This document shows positions 26,260-34,018 of a DNA stretch of 64,000 nt, one piece after another. The translations under genes were made by a program, and so were the position numbers. The stretch's first letter is position 1, and each line of letters begins with the position of its first letter. This DNA is from Crossiella sp. CA-258035. GTDB taxonomy: Bacteria > Actinomycetota > Actinomycetes > Mycobacteriales > Pseudonocardiaceae. The stretch spans positions 5,488,001-5,552,000 of the forward strand of contig NZ_CP116413.1 of assembly GCF_030064675.1 (NCBI RefSeq), written 5' to 3'. Under the pieces are notes generated by a model. The model made no database searches. It saw only the letters and a program-made list of their open reading frames with translations, and was not told the DNA's origin.

Positions 26260-27414
26260 ATGAGTGTCAAGGCCGCGCTGCGGGAGCAGCGGATCGAGAC
26301 GCCCTCGTGGGCGTACGGGAACTCGGGGACCCGGTTCAAGGTCTTCGCCCAGCAGGGGGTGCCGCGCACGCCGTTCGAGAAGATCGACGACGCGGCGGAG
26401 GTGCACCGGTTCACCGGCATCGCGCCCACGGTGGCGCTGCACATCCCCTGGGACAAGGTTGAGGACTACGGCGAGCTGGCCGGGTACGCGCGGGACCGCG
26501 GCGTCGAGCTGGGCACCATCAACGCCAACGTCTTCCAGGACGACGACTACCGGCTGGGCAGCGTCACGCATCCGGACGCGGCGGTGCGGCGCAAGGCGAT
26601 CGGGCACCTGCTCGAATGTGTCGACATCATGGACCAGACCGGGTCGCGGGACCTGAAGCTGTGGTTCGCCGACGGGCTGAACTACCCCGGCCAGGACAAT
26701 CTCAAGGCCAGGCAGGACCGGCTCGCCGAGGCACTGCACGAGACCTACCAGCGGCTGGGCGCTGATCAGCGGATGTTGTTGGAGTACAAGCTCTTCGAGC
26801 CCGCCTTCTACGCCACCGACGTGCCGGACTGGGGCACCGCGTACGCGCACTGCGTGCAACTCGGTGACCAGGCCCAGGTCGTCATCGACACCGGGCACCA
26901 CGCGCCGGGCACGAACATCGAGTTCATCGTCTCGGTCCTGCTGCGCGCCGGGAAGCTGGGCGCCTTCGACTTCAACTCCCGGTTCTACGCCGACGACGAC
27001 CTGATGGCCGGCGCGGCCGACCCGTTCCAGCTGTTCCGGATCATGCACGAGATCGTGCTGGCCGACGCGCTGAAACCGGCCGCGGGCATCGCGTTCATGC
27101 TCGACCAGTGCCACAACATCGAGCCGAAGATCCCGGCGATCATCCGTTCGGTGCTCAACGTGCAGGAGGCCACCGCCAAGGCGCTGCTGGTCGATGCGGA
27201 GGCGTTGTCGGCCGCGCAGCGCACCGGAGACGTGCTGGCCGCCAACGGCGCGCTGATGGATGCCTACAACACCGATGTCCGGCCACTGCTGCGCGAGCTG
27301 CGCGCGGAGCTGGGCCTGGATCCCGACCCGATGGCGGCCTACCGGCGGTCGGGCTACGCCGAGTGGATCATCCGGGAACGAGTCGGCGGCCAGGCCGCCG
27401 GATGGGGTGCGTGA
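26260..27414 (+). CDS. rhaI: L-rhamnose isomerase
   Basis: 384 residues with AGGAGAG before the ATG. It is a TIM-barrel sugar isomerase of the RhaI type: WAYGNSGTRFKVFAQQGVPR, TVALHIPWDK, MLLEYKLFEPAFYATDVPDW, VVIDTGHHAPGTNIEFIV, LGAFDFNSRFYADDDLM and FMLDQCHNIEPKIPAI. The metal-binding Glu, Asp and His residues are in these blocks. It converts L-rhamnose to L-rhamnulose and is unrelated in sequence to E. coli RhaA. Confidence 0.9.
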   Translation: MSVKAALREQRIETPSWAYGNSGTRFKVFAQQGVPRTPFEKIDDAAEVHRFTGIAPTVALHIPWDKVEDYGELAGYARDRGVELGTINANVFQDDDYRLGSVTHPDAAVRRKAIGHLLECVDIMDQTGSRDLKLWFADGLNYPGQDNLKARQDRLAEALHETYQRLGADQRMLLEYKLFEPAFYATDVPDWGTAYAHCVQLGDQAQVVIDTGHHAPGTNIEFIVSVLLRAGKLGAFDFNSRFYADDDLMAGAADPFQLFRIMHEIVLADALKPAAGIAFMLDQCHNIEPKIPAIIRSVLNVQEATAKALLVDAEALSAAQRTGDVLAANGALMDAYNTDVRPLLRELRAELGLDPDPMAAYRRSGYAEWIIRERVGGQAAGWGA

Positions 27415-27415
27415 G

Positions 27416-29440
27416 ATGAACCAGGTGGCAGCGCTGCTGGGGCGGAGCAACCGGCTCGGCGCGGATCCACGCAACACCAACTACGCCGGCGGCAACACCT
27501 CCGCGAAGGACTCGGCGACCGACCCGGTCACCCAGCAGCCGGTGGAACTGTTGTGGGTCAAGGGATCCGGCGGCGACCTGGGCACGCTCACCGAGGCCGG
27601 GCTGGCCGTGCTGCGGCTGGACCGGCTGCGCGCGCTGGCCGAGGTCTACCCGGGGGTGGACCGCGAGGACGAGATGGTCGCCGCCTTCGACTACTGCCTG
27701 CACGGCAAGGGCGGCGCGGCGCCCTCGATCGACACCGCGATGCACGGCCTGGTGGACGCCGCGCACGTGGACCACCTGCACCCGGACGCGGGCATCGCCT
27801 TCGCCACCGCCGAGGACGGCGAGGAGCTGGTGCGAGCCTGCTTCGGCGACCGGGTGGTGTGGGTGCCGTGGCGGCGGCCCGGTTTCCAGCTGGGGCTGGA
27901 CATCGCCGAGGTGAAGCGGGCCAACCCGCAGGCCATCGGCGTGGTCCTGGGCGGGCACGGGATCACCGCCTGGGGCGAGACCAGCCAGGAGTGCGAGGCC
28001 AACTCGCTGGAGATCATCCAGACCGCGCAGCGCTACCTCGACCAGCACGGCCGCGCCGAACCGTTCGGGCCGGTGACCCACGAACCGTTGCCAGCCAAGG
28101 AACGCCGGGTGCGGGCGGCCGAGCTGGCCCCGGTCATCCGCGGCCTGGCCGCCACCGACCACCCGCAGGTCGGTCACTTCACCGACACCGAGGTGGTGCT
28201 CGACTTCCTTTCCCGGGCAAGGCATCCCGAGCTGGCCGCACTCGGCACCTCCTGTCCCGACCACTTCCTGCGCACCAAGGTCCGGCCGATGGTGCTCGAC
28301 CTGCCGCCGGCCGCGCCCCTGGACGAGGCGATCGCCCGGCTGCGCGAGCTGCACGATGCCTACCGCGCGGACTACCGGGCCTACTACGAGCGGCACGCCG
28401 AGCCGGACAGCCCGCCGATGCGCGGCGCGGACCCGGCGATCGTGCTCGTGCCCGGTGTCGGCATGTTCAGCTTCGGCAAGGACAAGCAGACCGCGCGGGT
28501 GGCCGGCGAGTTCTACCTCAACGCCATCAACGTGATGCGCGGCGCGGAGTCGGTGTCCCGGTACGCCCCGATCGAGGAACGGGAGAAGTTCCGCATCGAG
28601 TACTGGGCGCTGGAAGAGGCGAAGCTGCGCAGGCTGCCCAAGCCGAGGCCGCTGGCCACCAGGGTGGCACTGGTCACCGGTGGCGGCTCGGGCATCGGCA
28701 AGGCGATCGCCCGGCGGCTGGCCGCCGAGGGCGCGTGCGTGGTGGTCGCCGACCGCGACGGCGCGGCCGCGCGGATGGTCGCGGAGGGCATCGGCTCTGC
28801 CGACGTGGCCGTGCCGGTCACCGTCGACGTCACCGACGCGGCGGCGGTCGCCGAGGCGTTCCGCACCGCGGTGCTGGCCTTCGGCGGGGTGGACCTGGTG
28901 GTCAACAACGCCGGGCTGTCGATCTCCAAGTCGCTCGCCGAGACCACCGAGGCGGACTGGGACCTCCAGCACGACGTGATGGCCAAGGGCTCGTTCCTGG
29001 TGTCCCAGCAGGCCGCAAAGGTCATGCGCGGGCAAGGCATGGGCGGCGACCTGGTCTACATCTCCAGCAAGAACTCGGTGTTCGCCGGGCCGAACAACAT
29101 CGCCTACGGCGCGGCCAAGGCCGACCAGGCGCACCAGGTGCGGCTGCTGGCCGCGGAGCTGGGCGCGGACGGCATCCGGGTCAACGGGGTCAACCCGGAC
29201 GGCGTGGTGCGGGGTTCCGGCATCTTCGCCGGTGGCTGGGGCGCCCAGCGCGCGGCGGTCTACGGCGTGCCGGAGGAGGAGCTGGGCGCGTTCTACGCCC
29301 AGCGCACCCTGCTCAAGCGCGAGGTGCTGCCCGAGCACGTGGCGGCCGCGGTGTTCGCGCTCACCGGTGGCGAGCTGTCGCTGACCACCGGGCTGCACGT
29401 GCCGGTGGACGCCGGTGTGGCCGCGGCGTTCCTGCGATGA
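27416..29440 (+). CDS. rhaD: Bifunctional rhamnulose-1-phosphate aldolase/lactaldehyde dehydrogenase
   Basis: 674 residues in two parts. Residues ~1-400 are a class II aldolase with GGNTSAKDSA, AHVDHLHPDAGIAFA (metal-binding His) and VVLGGHGITAWG. From ~415 a short-chain dehydrogenase begins (VALVTGGGSGIGKAIARRLA), with LVVNNAGLS, LVYISSKNSVFAGPNN and the catalytic YGAAK. The aldolase splits rhamnulose-1-phosphate into DHAP and L-lactaldehyde; the second domain would oxidise lactaldehyde to lactate. This fusion is well known in bacterial rhamnose operons. 1 nt after the isomerase stop and 4-bp overlap with the kinase. Confidence 0.9.
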   Translation: MNQVAALLGRSNRLGADPRNTNYAGGNTSAKDSATDPVTQQPVELLWVKGSGGDLGTLTEAGLAVLRLDRLRALAEVYPGVDREDEMVAAFDYCLHGKGGAAPSIDTAMHGLVDAAHVDHLHPDAGIAFATAEDGEELVRACFGDRVVWVPWRRPGFQLGLDIAEVKRANPQAIGVVLGGHGITAWGETSQECEANSLEIIQTAQRYLDQHGRAEPFGPVTHEPLPAKERRVRAAELAPVIRGLAATDHPQVGHFTDTEVVLDFLSRARHPELAALGTSCPDHFLRTKVRPMVLDLPPAAPLDEAIARLRELHDAYRADYRAYYERHAEPDSPPMRGADPAIVLVPGVGMFSFGKDKQTARVAGEFYLNAINVMRGAESVSRYAPIEEREKFRIEYWALEEAKLRRLPKPRPLATRVALVTGGGSGIGKAIARRLAAEGACVVVADRDGAAARMVAEGIGSADVAVPVTVDVTDAAAVAEAFRTAVLAFGGVDLVVNNAGLSISKSLAETTEADWDLQHDVMAKGSFLVSQQAAKVMRGQGMGGDLVYISSKNSVFAGPNNIAYGAAKADQAHQVRLLAAELGADGIRVNGVNPDGVVRGSGIFAGGWGAQRAAVYGVPEEELGAFYAQRTLLKREVLPEHVAAAVFALTGGELSLTTGLHVPVDAGVAAAFLR

Positions 29441-30762
29441 GGGTGACCGTGGCCGCGGTCGACCTCGGCGCGTCCAGCGGGCGGGTGGTCCGGGGGCTGG
29501 CCGGGGACGGCGCGCTGGCGATCGAGGAGGTGCACCGGTTCCCGAACGGGCCGGTGCGCCTGCGCGGGACCCTGCACTGGGACGTGCTCGGGCTGTACCG
29601 GGAAGTGCTCGCCGGTCTGCGCCGGGCCGGCGAGATCGACAGCATCGGCATCGACAGCTGGGCGGTGGACTACGGCCTGCTCGACGAGCGCGGGGCGCTG
29701 CTGGGCAACCCGGTGCACTACCGCGACGCGCGCACCGACGGCATCATCCCGCCGATCGACCCCGACCGGCTGTACCGGCTCAACGGCTTGCAGTTCCAGC
29801 CGTTCAACACGATGTTCCAGCTCGCCGCCGAACCGCTGCTGGCGCACGCGGCGCAGCTGCTGCTCATCCCGGACCTGCTCTCCTACTGGCTGACCGGGGA
29901 ACGCGGCGCCGAGTACACCAACGCGACCACCACCGGCCTCATCGACGTCCGAAGTGGACAGTGGTCGGCGGAGCTGGCGCGCGGTCTGCCGCCGGGGCTG
30001 CTGCCCGATCTCCGCCAGCCCGGCGACCCGGCAGGCGAGCACGAGGGCGTCCCGGTCACCGCGGTCGGCTCGCACGACACCGCCTCGGCCGTGGTCGCGG
30101 TGCCCGCCGAGGGCGAGGCGTTCGCCTACATCTCCTGCGGCACCTGGTCGCTGGTCGGCGTGGAGCTGACCGCGCCGGTGCTGACCGCGGAGAGCAGGGC
30201 GGCCAACTTCACCAACGAGGGCGGGGTGGACGGCACGATCCGCTACCTGCGCAACGTCATGGGCCTGTGGCTGCTCCAGGAATGCCTGCGCTGCTGGGAC
30301 ACCGAACTGGAGCCGGTGCTGCGGGCGGCCGCGGGCGCGCGGGGCTCGGTGTTCGACCCGAACGACCCGGTGTTCCTGCCGCCAGGCGACATGCCCGCGC
30401 GGATCCAACGGTGGTGCCGCGAGGCGGGCGAACGGGTGCCGGAGACGCCCGGTGAGATCGCTCGGTCCATTGTGGACAGTCTCGCACTGGCCCACCGGGA
30501 CGCGGTCGTGGCCGCGCAGCGGTTGTCCGGCAAGGAGGTCGCGGTCGTGCACGTGGTCGGCGGCGGCTCGCGCAACGAACTGCTGTGTCAGCTCACCGCC
30601 GACGCCTGCGGTCTCCCGGTCATCGCGGGGCCTGCCGAGGCGACCGCGCTGGGCAACGTGCTCGTGCAGGCCCGGGCCGCCGGAGCGGTGCCCGGCGCCC
30701 TGGGCGAGCTCAGAGCGCTCGTGCGGGAGACCCAGCCATTGCGGCGCTACCTCCCCCGGTGA
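29437..30762 (+). CDS. rhaB: Rhamnulokinase
   Basis: 441 residues of the FGGY sugar kinase family: AAVDLGASSGRVV at the start, IGIDSWAVDYGLLD, HYRDARTDG, FQPFNTMFQLAA, TAVGSHDTASAVVAVP, AYISCGTWSLVGVE and VVGGGSRNELLCQLTADACG. These are rhamnulokinase-specific blocks. It phosphorylates L-rhamnulose with ATP. Coupled to the aldolase gene by an ATGA overlap. Its 3' end overlaps the convergent LacI gene by 53 bp. Confidence 0.92.
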   Translation: MRVTVAAVDLGASSGRVVRGLAGDGALAIEEVHRFPNGPVRLRGTLHWDVLGLYREVLAGLRRAGEIDSIGIDSWAVDYGLLDERGALLGNPVHYRDARTDGIIPPIDPDRLYRLNGLQFQPFNTMFQLAAEPLLAHAAQLLLIPDLLSYWLTGERGAEYTNATTTGLIDVRSGQWSAELARGLPPGLLPDLRQPGDPAGEHEGVPVTAVGSHDTASAVVAVPAEGEAFAYISCGTWSLVGVELTAPVLTAESRAANFTNEGGVDGTIRYLRNVMGLWLLQECLRCWDTELEPVLRAAAGARGSVFDPNDPVFLPPGDMPARIQRWCREAGERVPETPGEIARSIVDSLALAHRDAVVAAQRLSGKEVAVVHVVGGGSRNELLCQLTADACGLPVIAGPAEATALGNVLVQARAAGAVPGALGELRALVRETQPLRRYLPR

Positions 30763-31762
30763 ACGCCGGGCCGGGCGCGGAGCTGGCGCGGGTGCGCAGT
30801 TTTGGCGGCAGCAGGGTCAGCGCCGGCGTCGGCAGCCCGTTCACCTTCGCCACCAGCAGGTCCACCGCCTGCCGGGCCAGCTCCTCCGCTGGCAGCCGCA
30901 CCGAGGTCAGGAACAGCTGCTCGGCCAGCTCGTCCGGGCAGATGGCGACCACGGCCACGTCCTCGGGCACCCGCCGGCCCAGCGCGCGCAGGCTGCTCGC
31001 GACCCAGCCCAGCGCCGCCTCGTTGTGCACCACCAGCGCGGTCATCGCCGGTTGCGCGCGCAGCAGTGCCCGCGTGCTGATCAGCACCGACTCGTAGTCG
31101 TCCTCGGCGGGCAGCGCGGTGGAGGCGATGCCGCGGCGCATGGCCGCCGCGCCGAAACCCGCCATCGTGCGCTGCGCGTACCCGGTGTTGCGCTGGTACA
31201 CCACGCTCGGCGCGCCGAGGAAGCCGATGTAGCGGTGGCCGAGGTCGGCGAGGTGATCGACGCACCGGGCGGCCGCGGCCTCGAAGTCCAGGTCAACACA
31301 GGTCAGCCCGTTGGTGGTGGCCGGATGCCCGATCAGCACGGAGGGCTGGGCGAGCTGGCGCAGCAGGGGCACCCGCTCGTCGTCCAGCTCCACGTCCATC
31401 ACCAGGAACCCGTCGACCTGGGCGCTGCCCGCGATCCGCCGCAGCCCCTGCGCGCCCTGGTCCGCGGTCACCACCAGCACGTCCAGCTCGTGCCTGCGGG
31501 CCTCGGCGATCGCCGAGGCGACGAACCGCATCAGCACCGGCAGGTACGCCCCGCGACGCAACGGCAGCACCAGCGCCACCACGTTGGTCCGGCTGGTCGA
31601 CAGCGCCCGCCTGCCCGCGTGCGGACGGTAGCCGAGCAGCCGGATGCTCTCGGTGACCCTGGACCGGGTCTGCGCCGAGATCGACCGCCTGCCGGTCAGC
31701 ACGTACGAGACCGTGCTCGGCGCGACACCGGCGTGCCGCGCCACATCCGCGATGGTGACCAC
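30710..31762 (-). CDS. LacI-family transcriptional regulator
   Basis: 350 residues from GTG 31762, chosen because GGAGG lies 7 nt upstream; the open frame runs further but across an operator palindrome. The HTH is VTIADVARHAGVAPSTVSYVL and the hinge is YRPHAGRRALSTSRTNVVAL. The sensor domain is somewhat atypical at its end (VAVVAICPDELAEQLFLTSV instead of the usual GFDD/GYDD block). It is divergent from the SGNH esterase gene across a 329-bp region rich in operator-like palindromes, so it probably controls that gene and itself. Convergent overlap of 53 bp with rhaB. Confidence 0.87.
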   Translation of the reverse strand: MVTIADVARHAGVAPSTVSYVLTGRRSISAQTRSRVTESIRLLGYRPHAGRRALSTSRTNVVALVLPLRRGAYLPVLMRFVASAIAEARRHELDVLVVTADQGAQGLRRIAGSAQVDGFLVMDVELDDERVPLLRQLAQPSVLIGHPATTNGLTCVDLDFEAAAARCVDHLADLGHRYIGFLGAPSVVYQRNTGYAQRTMAGFGAAAMRRGIASTALPAEDDYESVLISTRALLRAQPAMTALVVHNEAALGWVASSLRALGRRVPEDVAVVAICPDELAEQLFLTSVRLPAEELARQAVDLLVAKVNGLPTPALTLLPPKLRTRASSAPGPAFTGGGSAAMAGSPARAL

Positions 31763-31779
31763 GTTGGCACCTCCGTGCG

Positions 31780-31793
31780 TTGAAGCGCTTCGA
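31780..31793. promoter_or_regulatory. LacI-type operator overlapping the LacI promoter
   Basis: TTGAAGCGCTTCGA is one base from a perfect palindrome (TTGAAGCGCTTCAA). It lies 17 bp upstream of the GTG of the LacI gene at 30710-31762, consistent with autoregulation. Confidence 0.6.
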
Positions 31794-31885
31794 CGACTTT
31801 CCGGCCGCTCAGCATGCACGTTCGGAACCGGAAATGTAAGCGCCGAAGGTCAGCGGTTCGACCTGTTCGACCCGGCTCCGTCGAA

Positions 31886-31902
31886 TGACCGTCGAACGGT
31901 CA
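31886..31902. promoter_or_regulatory. Perfect inverted repeat in the divergent control region
   Basis: TGACCGTCGAACGGTCA is a perfect 7+3+7 inverted repeat. It differs in sequence from the LacI-type boxes nearby and may bind another regulator or form a small hairpin. Confidence 0.45.
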
Positions 31903-31925
31903 CCGTCCACTTGCGACCAGAAGGA

Positions 31926-31939
31926 TTGAATCGTTACAA
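31926..31939. promoter_or_regulatory. LacI-type operator-like site
   Basis: TTGAATCGTTACAA matches the perfect palindrome TTGAATCGATTCAA at 38137-38150 in 12 of 14 bases. Confidence 0.45.
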
Positions 31940-31984
31940 CAAAAGGCTACGTGCGCTGCTCCGAGGGCGTCAACCGCCGATCAG

Positions 31985-31998
31985 GGAAAGCGCCTTCC
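31985..31998. promoter_or_regulatory. Second copy of the GGAAAGCGCTTTCC box
   Basis: GGAAAGCGCCTTCC differs by one base from the palindrome at 15051-15064. It lies about 94 bp before the SGNH esterase start. A GGCAA...TTGCC inverted repeat follows at 32008-32022. Confidence 0.55.
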
Positions 31999-32036
31999 AG
32001 CCTATCTGGCAACGCTTTTGCCTCTTGCGCCAAGAC

Positions 32037-32050
32037 TTGAAACGGTTCAT
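32037..32050. promoter_or_regulatory. LacI-type operator-like site close to the esterase start
   Basis: TTGAAACGGTTCAT fits the TTGAAnCGnTTCAA pattern at 13 of 14 positions and lies 41 bp before the esterase ATG, where a bound repressor would block the promoter. Confidence 0.5.
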
Positions 32051-32091
32051 CGTCACCAAGCGACAGCGCCGTCCGCTCCCGGAGGAACGAC

Positions 32092-33093
32092 ATGAAGCTA
32101 CTCGTCGCGGCAGCACTTCTGGCCAGTGTGGTGCTCCCGGTCCCGGCGGCGCAGGCCGCGACCACGGGTTCGCCCACTGACCCGAACGTCAAGTACTTCG
32201 GCCGGTGGAACACCAGCTCCGCCAGCGCCTACACCTCCGAGTGGGCAGGCGGGTACCTGGTCGTCGGCTTCACCGGCACCACGCTGAAGCTCAAGCAGCG
32301 CAGGGCGATCGACTTCTTCGTCAGCATCGACGGCGGCCCCGACGTCTCCTACGTCAACCGCAGCGGCACGGTGGACCTCACGCCGAACAAGCTCCCGCCG
32401 GGCAGGCACACGGTGCGCGTGTCCTACCGGCCGATCGCCGGGTCCTACCGGGGTGACGCGGTGTTCCAGGGCATCACCCTGGACGCGGGCGCGACCACGT
32501 TCGCGCCGAGCGTGCCGTCGAAGATCATCGAGTTCGTCGGCGACTCGATCACCGTCGGACAGCGGTCCTCCAAGCAGGCGCTCACCGCCTACGGCTGGCT
32601 CACCGGCGAGAAGCTGAAGGCCGGGCACACCCAGATCGCGGTCGGCGGGGCCTGCCTGCACCCGGCCGCCGACGGCTGCCTGAGCATGCGCGAGGGGTTC
32701 CTGCGCACCGGCCTCGCGGCCGACGCGCCCGCGTGGAACTTCAACCGCTACCGGGCGAACGCCGTGGTGATCAACCTCGGCACCAACGACGTCGGGCACA
32801 ACGTGAGCAAGGAGCAGTTCCGCTCCTCCTACGTCACGCTGCTGCGGCGGGCCCGGGAGAAGTACCCGACCGCGGCGATCTTCGCCATGGGCTCCTTCCG
32901 CAAGCGGTACCTGCCGGAGACGCAGGCGGCGGTGCGCACGCTCAACGACGGCGGCGACCGCAACGTCCACTTCGTCGGCACCGAAGGCTGGATCAACGAG
33001 GCCACCGACACCGTGGACAACGTGCACCCCAACGACCAGGGCCACCGCAAGATCGCCGACCGCCTGGCGCCGATCGTCGGCGCGAAGCTCTAG
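32092..33093 (+). CDS. Secreted two-domain SGNH esterase (CE2-like)
   Basis: 333 residues with GGAGGA before the ATG and a signal peptide ending AAQAA (residue ~23). Residues ~30-135 form a beta-sandwich domain (FGRWNTSSASAYTSEWAGGY). The SGNH hydrolase domain follows: FVGDSITVG (Ser152), GTNDVGHN (Asn232) and DNVHPNDQGH (Asp309, His312). This beta-sandwich plus SGNH order is that of carbohydrate esterase family 2, which deacetylates plant polysaccharides outside the cell. The exact substrate is not evident. The gene stands alone between a divergent LacI regulator and a convergent GH12 gene. Confidence 0.82.
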   Translation: MKLLVAAALLASVVLPVPAAQAATTGSPTDPNVKYFGRWNTSSASAYTSEWAGGYLVVGFTGTTLKLKQRRAIDFFVSIDGGPDVSYVNRSGTVDLTPNKLPPGRHTVRVSYRPIAGSYRGDAVFQGITLDAGATTFAPSVPSKIIEFVGDSITVGQRSSKQALTAYGWLTGEKLKAGHTQIAVGGACLHPAADGCLSMREGFLRTGLAADAPAWNFNRYRANAVVINLGTNDVGHNVSKEQFRSSYVTLLRRAREKYPTAAIFAMGSFRKRYLPETQAAVRTLNDGGDRNVHFVGTEGWINEATDTVDNVHPNDQGHRKIADRLAPIVGAKL

Positions 33094-33117
33094 GCCGCAC
33101 CCGGGAGGGTCATGGCC

Positions 33118-33154
33118 GTGGGCAGGCGGGCTGATCTCACGCCCGCCTGCCCAC
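33118..33154. terminator. Perfect 14-bp stem hairpin between convergent genes
   Basis: GTGGGCAGGCGGGC (33118-33131) pairs perfectly with GCCCGCCTGCCCAC (33141-33154) around a 9-nt loop. It lies between the ends of the SGNH esterase and the GH12 gene and should terminate transcription from both sides. No T-tract. Confidence 0.75.
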
Positions 33155-33168
33155 ACGTCAACCGCGGA

Positions 33169-33861
33169 TCAGCCGCCCGAGACCGAGTAGCTGTTGGTGG
33201 TGAAGTTCATGCCACCGCTGGAGGAGGTGATCTCGTAGCCGAACTGGACGTCGCCGACGGTCACGTCGCCGTACCAGCCGCGGCCGCGGATCCAGTCCAG
33301 CACCGCCTTGATGTCGACCGTGCCGGCCGAGGTGTTGGAGGTGCGCAGGAAGGAGAACACCGCGTTGCTGCCGTTGGAGCCGCGGTAGACGTCCCAGGTG
33401 TGGCCGCCGACGCTGGCCCGGACCTGGAAGGAGCCGATGGCGCCGACCGGGCCGGTCTTGTTCATCCACAGCATGATCTCGTAGGCGTTGTTGTTGGCCC
33501 AGATGTCATAGGCGGTCGCATAGGCGCCCGACCCCGGCACATTCACGTTGAAACTGCTGCGCAGGGAACCGATCGAGCTGATCCGCTTGTTGATCGCCTT
33601 GCCCGCGTGCGGGTACGACTTGACCCCGCCGGTGTTGGGGTGGTTCGCCCACACGCCCCAGTTGCTGTACGAGTTCGCCCAGATCGACTGCGCGCCCGCG
33701 CCGCCGCCCCAGACGTTGTTGCGGACGGTGTAGCCACCGTTCGACCAGGTGCCCCACTTGTCCGAGGACGACCAGGACGCCGCGGACGCGGCAGGCGCTC
33801 CCAGCGAGACGGCCAGTGCCGCGGCCACCGCCACCACGAGCGCGCGAATTAGTTTGTTCAT
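33169..33861 (-). CDS. Secreted GH12 endoglucanase/xyloglucanase
   Basis: 230 residues with AGGACGAG before the ATG and a signal peptide ending PAASAA (~28). The single catalytic domain has DKWGTWSNGGYTVRNNVWGG, SNWGVWANHPNTGGVKSYPH, AYEIMLWM (nucleophile Glu128) and VQFGYEITSSSGG (acid/base Glu210), the GH12 arrangement. Members cut beta-1,4-glucan or xyloglucan chains. No carbohydrate-binding module is attached. It lies 157 bp downstream of the GH35 gene on the same strand, with operator-like sites in between, so it likely has its own promoter. Confidence 0.9.
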   Translation of the reverse strand: MNKLIRALVVAVAAALAVSLGAPAASAASWSSSDKWGTWSNGGYTVRNNVWGGGAGAQSIWANSYSNWGVWANHPNTGGVKSYPHAGKAINKRISSIGSLRSSFNVNVPGSGAYATAYDIWANNNAYEIMLWMNKTGPVGAIGSFQVRASVGGHTWDVYRGSNGSNAVFSFLRTSNTSAGTVDIKAVLDWIRGRGWYGDVTVGDVQFGYEITSSSGGMNFTTNSYSVSGG

Positions 33862-33911
33862 CAACTCGTCCTTTCCGCACAGCATTGAACGGAATGCGAT
33901 CCGCTGCGAAA

Positions 33912-33924
33912 TCGAAGCGGTTCA
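33912..33924. promoter_or_regulatory. Operator-like site upstream of the GH12 gene
   Basis: TCGAAGCGGTTCA resembles TTGAAGCGCTTCGA at 31780-31793 read on the other strand. It lies about 50 bp upstream of the GH12 start in a stretch unusually rich in TCGA. Confidence 0.4.
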
Positions 33925-33979
33925 CCGGACCTTAGAGATCGAATGTGTCGAATGCAACGAAAAGTTCGTTCGACGTGCG

Positions 33980-33992
33980 TTCGACAGTCGAA
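33980..33992. promoter_or_regulatory. Perfect 6+1+6 inverted repeat among TCGA repeats
   Basis: TTCGACAGTCGAA is a perfect inverted repeat. It is one of about eight TCGA-containing half-sites in roughly 100 bp between the GH35 stop and GH12 start, an AT-richer stretch than its surroundings. Confidence 0.4.
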
Positions 33993-34018
33993 ACGGTCGA
34001 TTCGACGGAAGAAAGGAG

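Noticed and set aside
27553-30762. 1069-codon open frame running into rhaB
   Set aside because: Only its 3' part from ATG 29437 is real (rhamnulokinase); the rest is an off-frame shadow of the aldolase-dehydrogenase gene.
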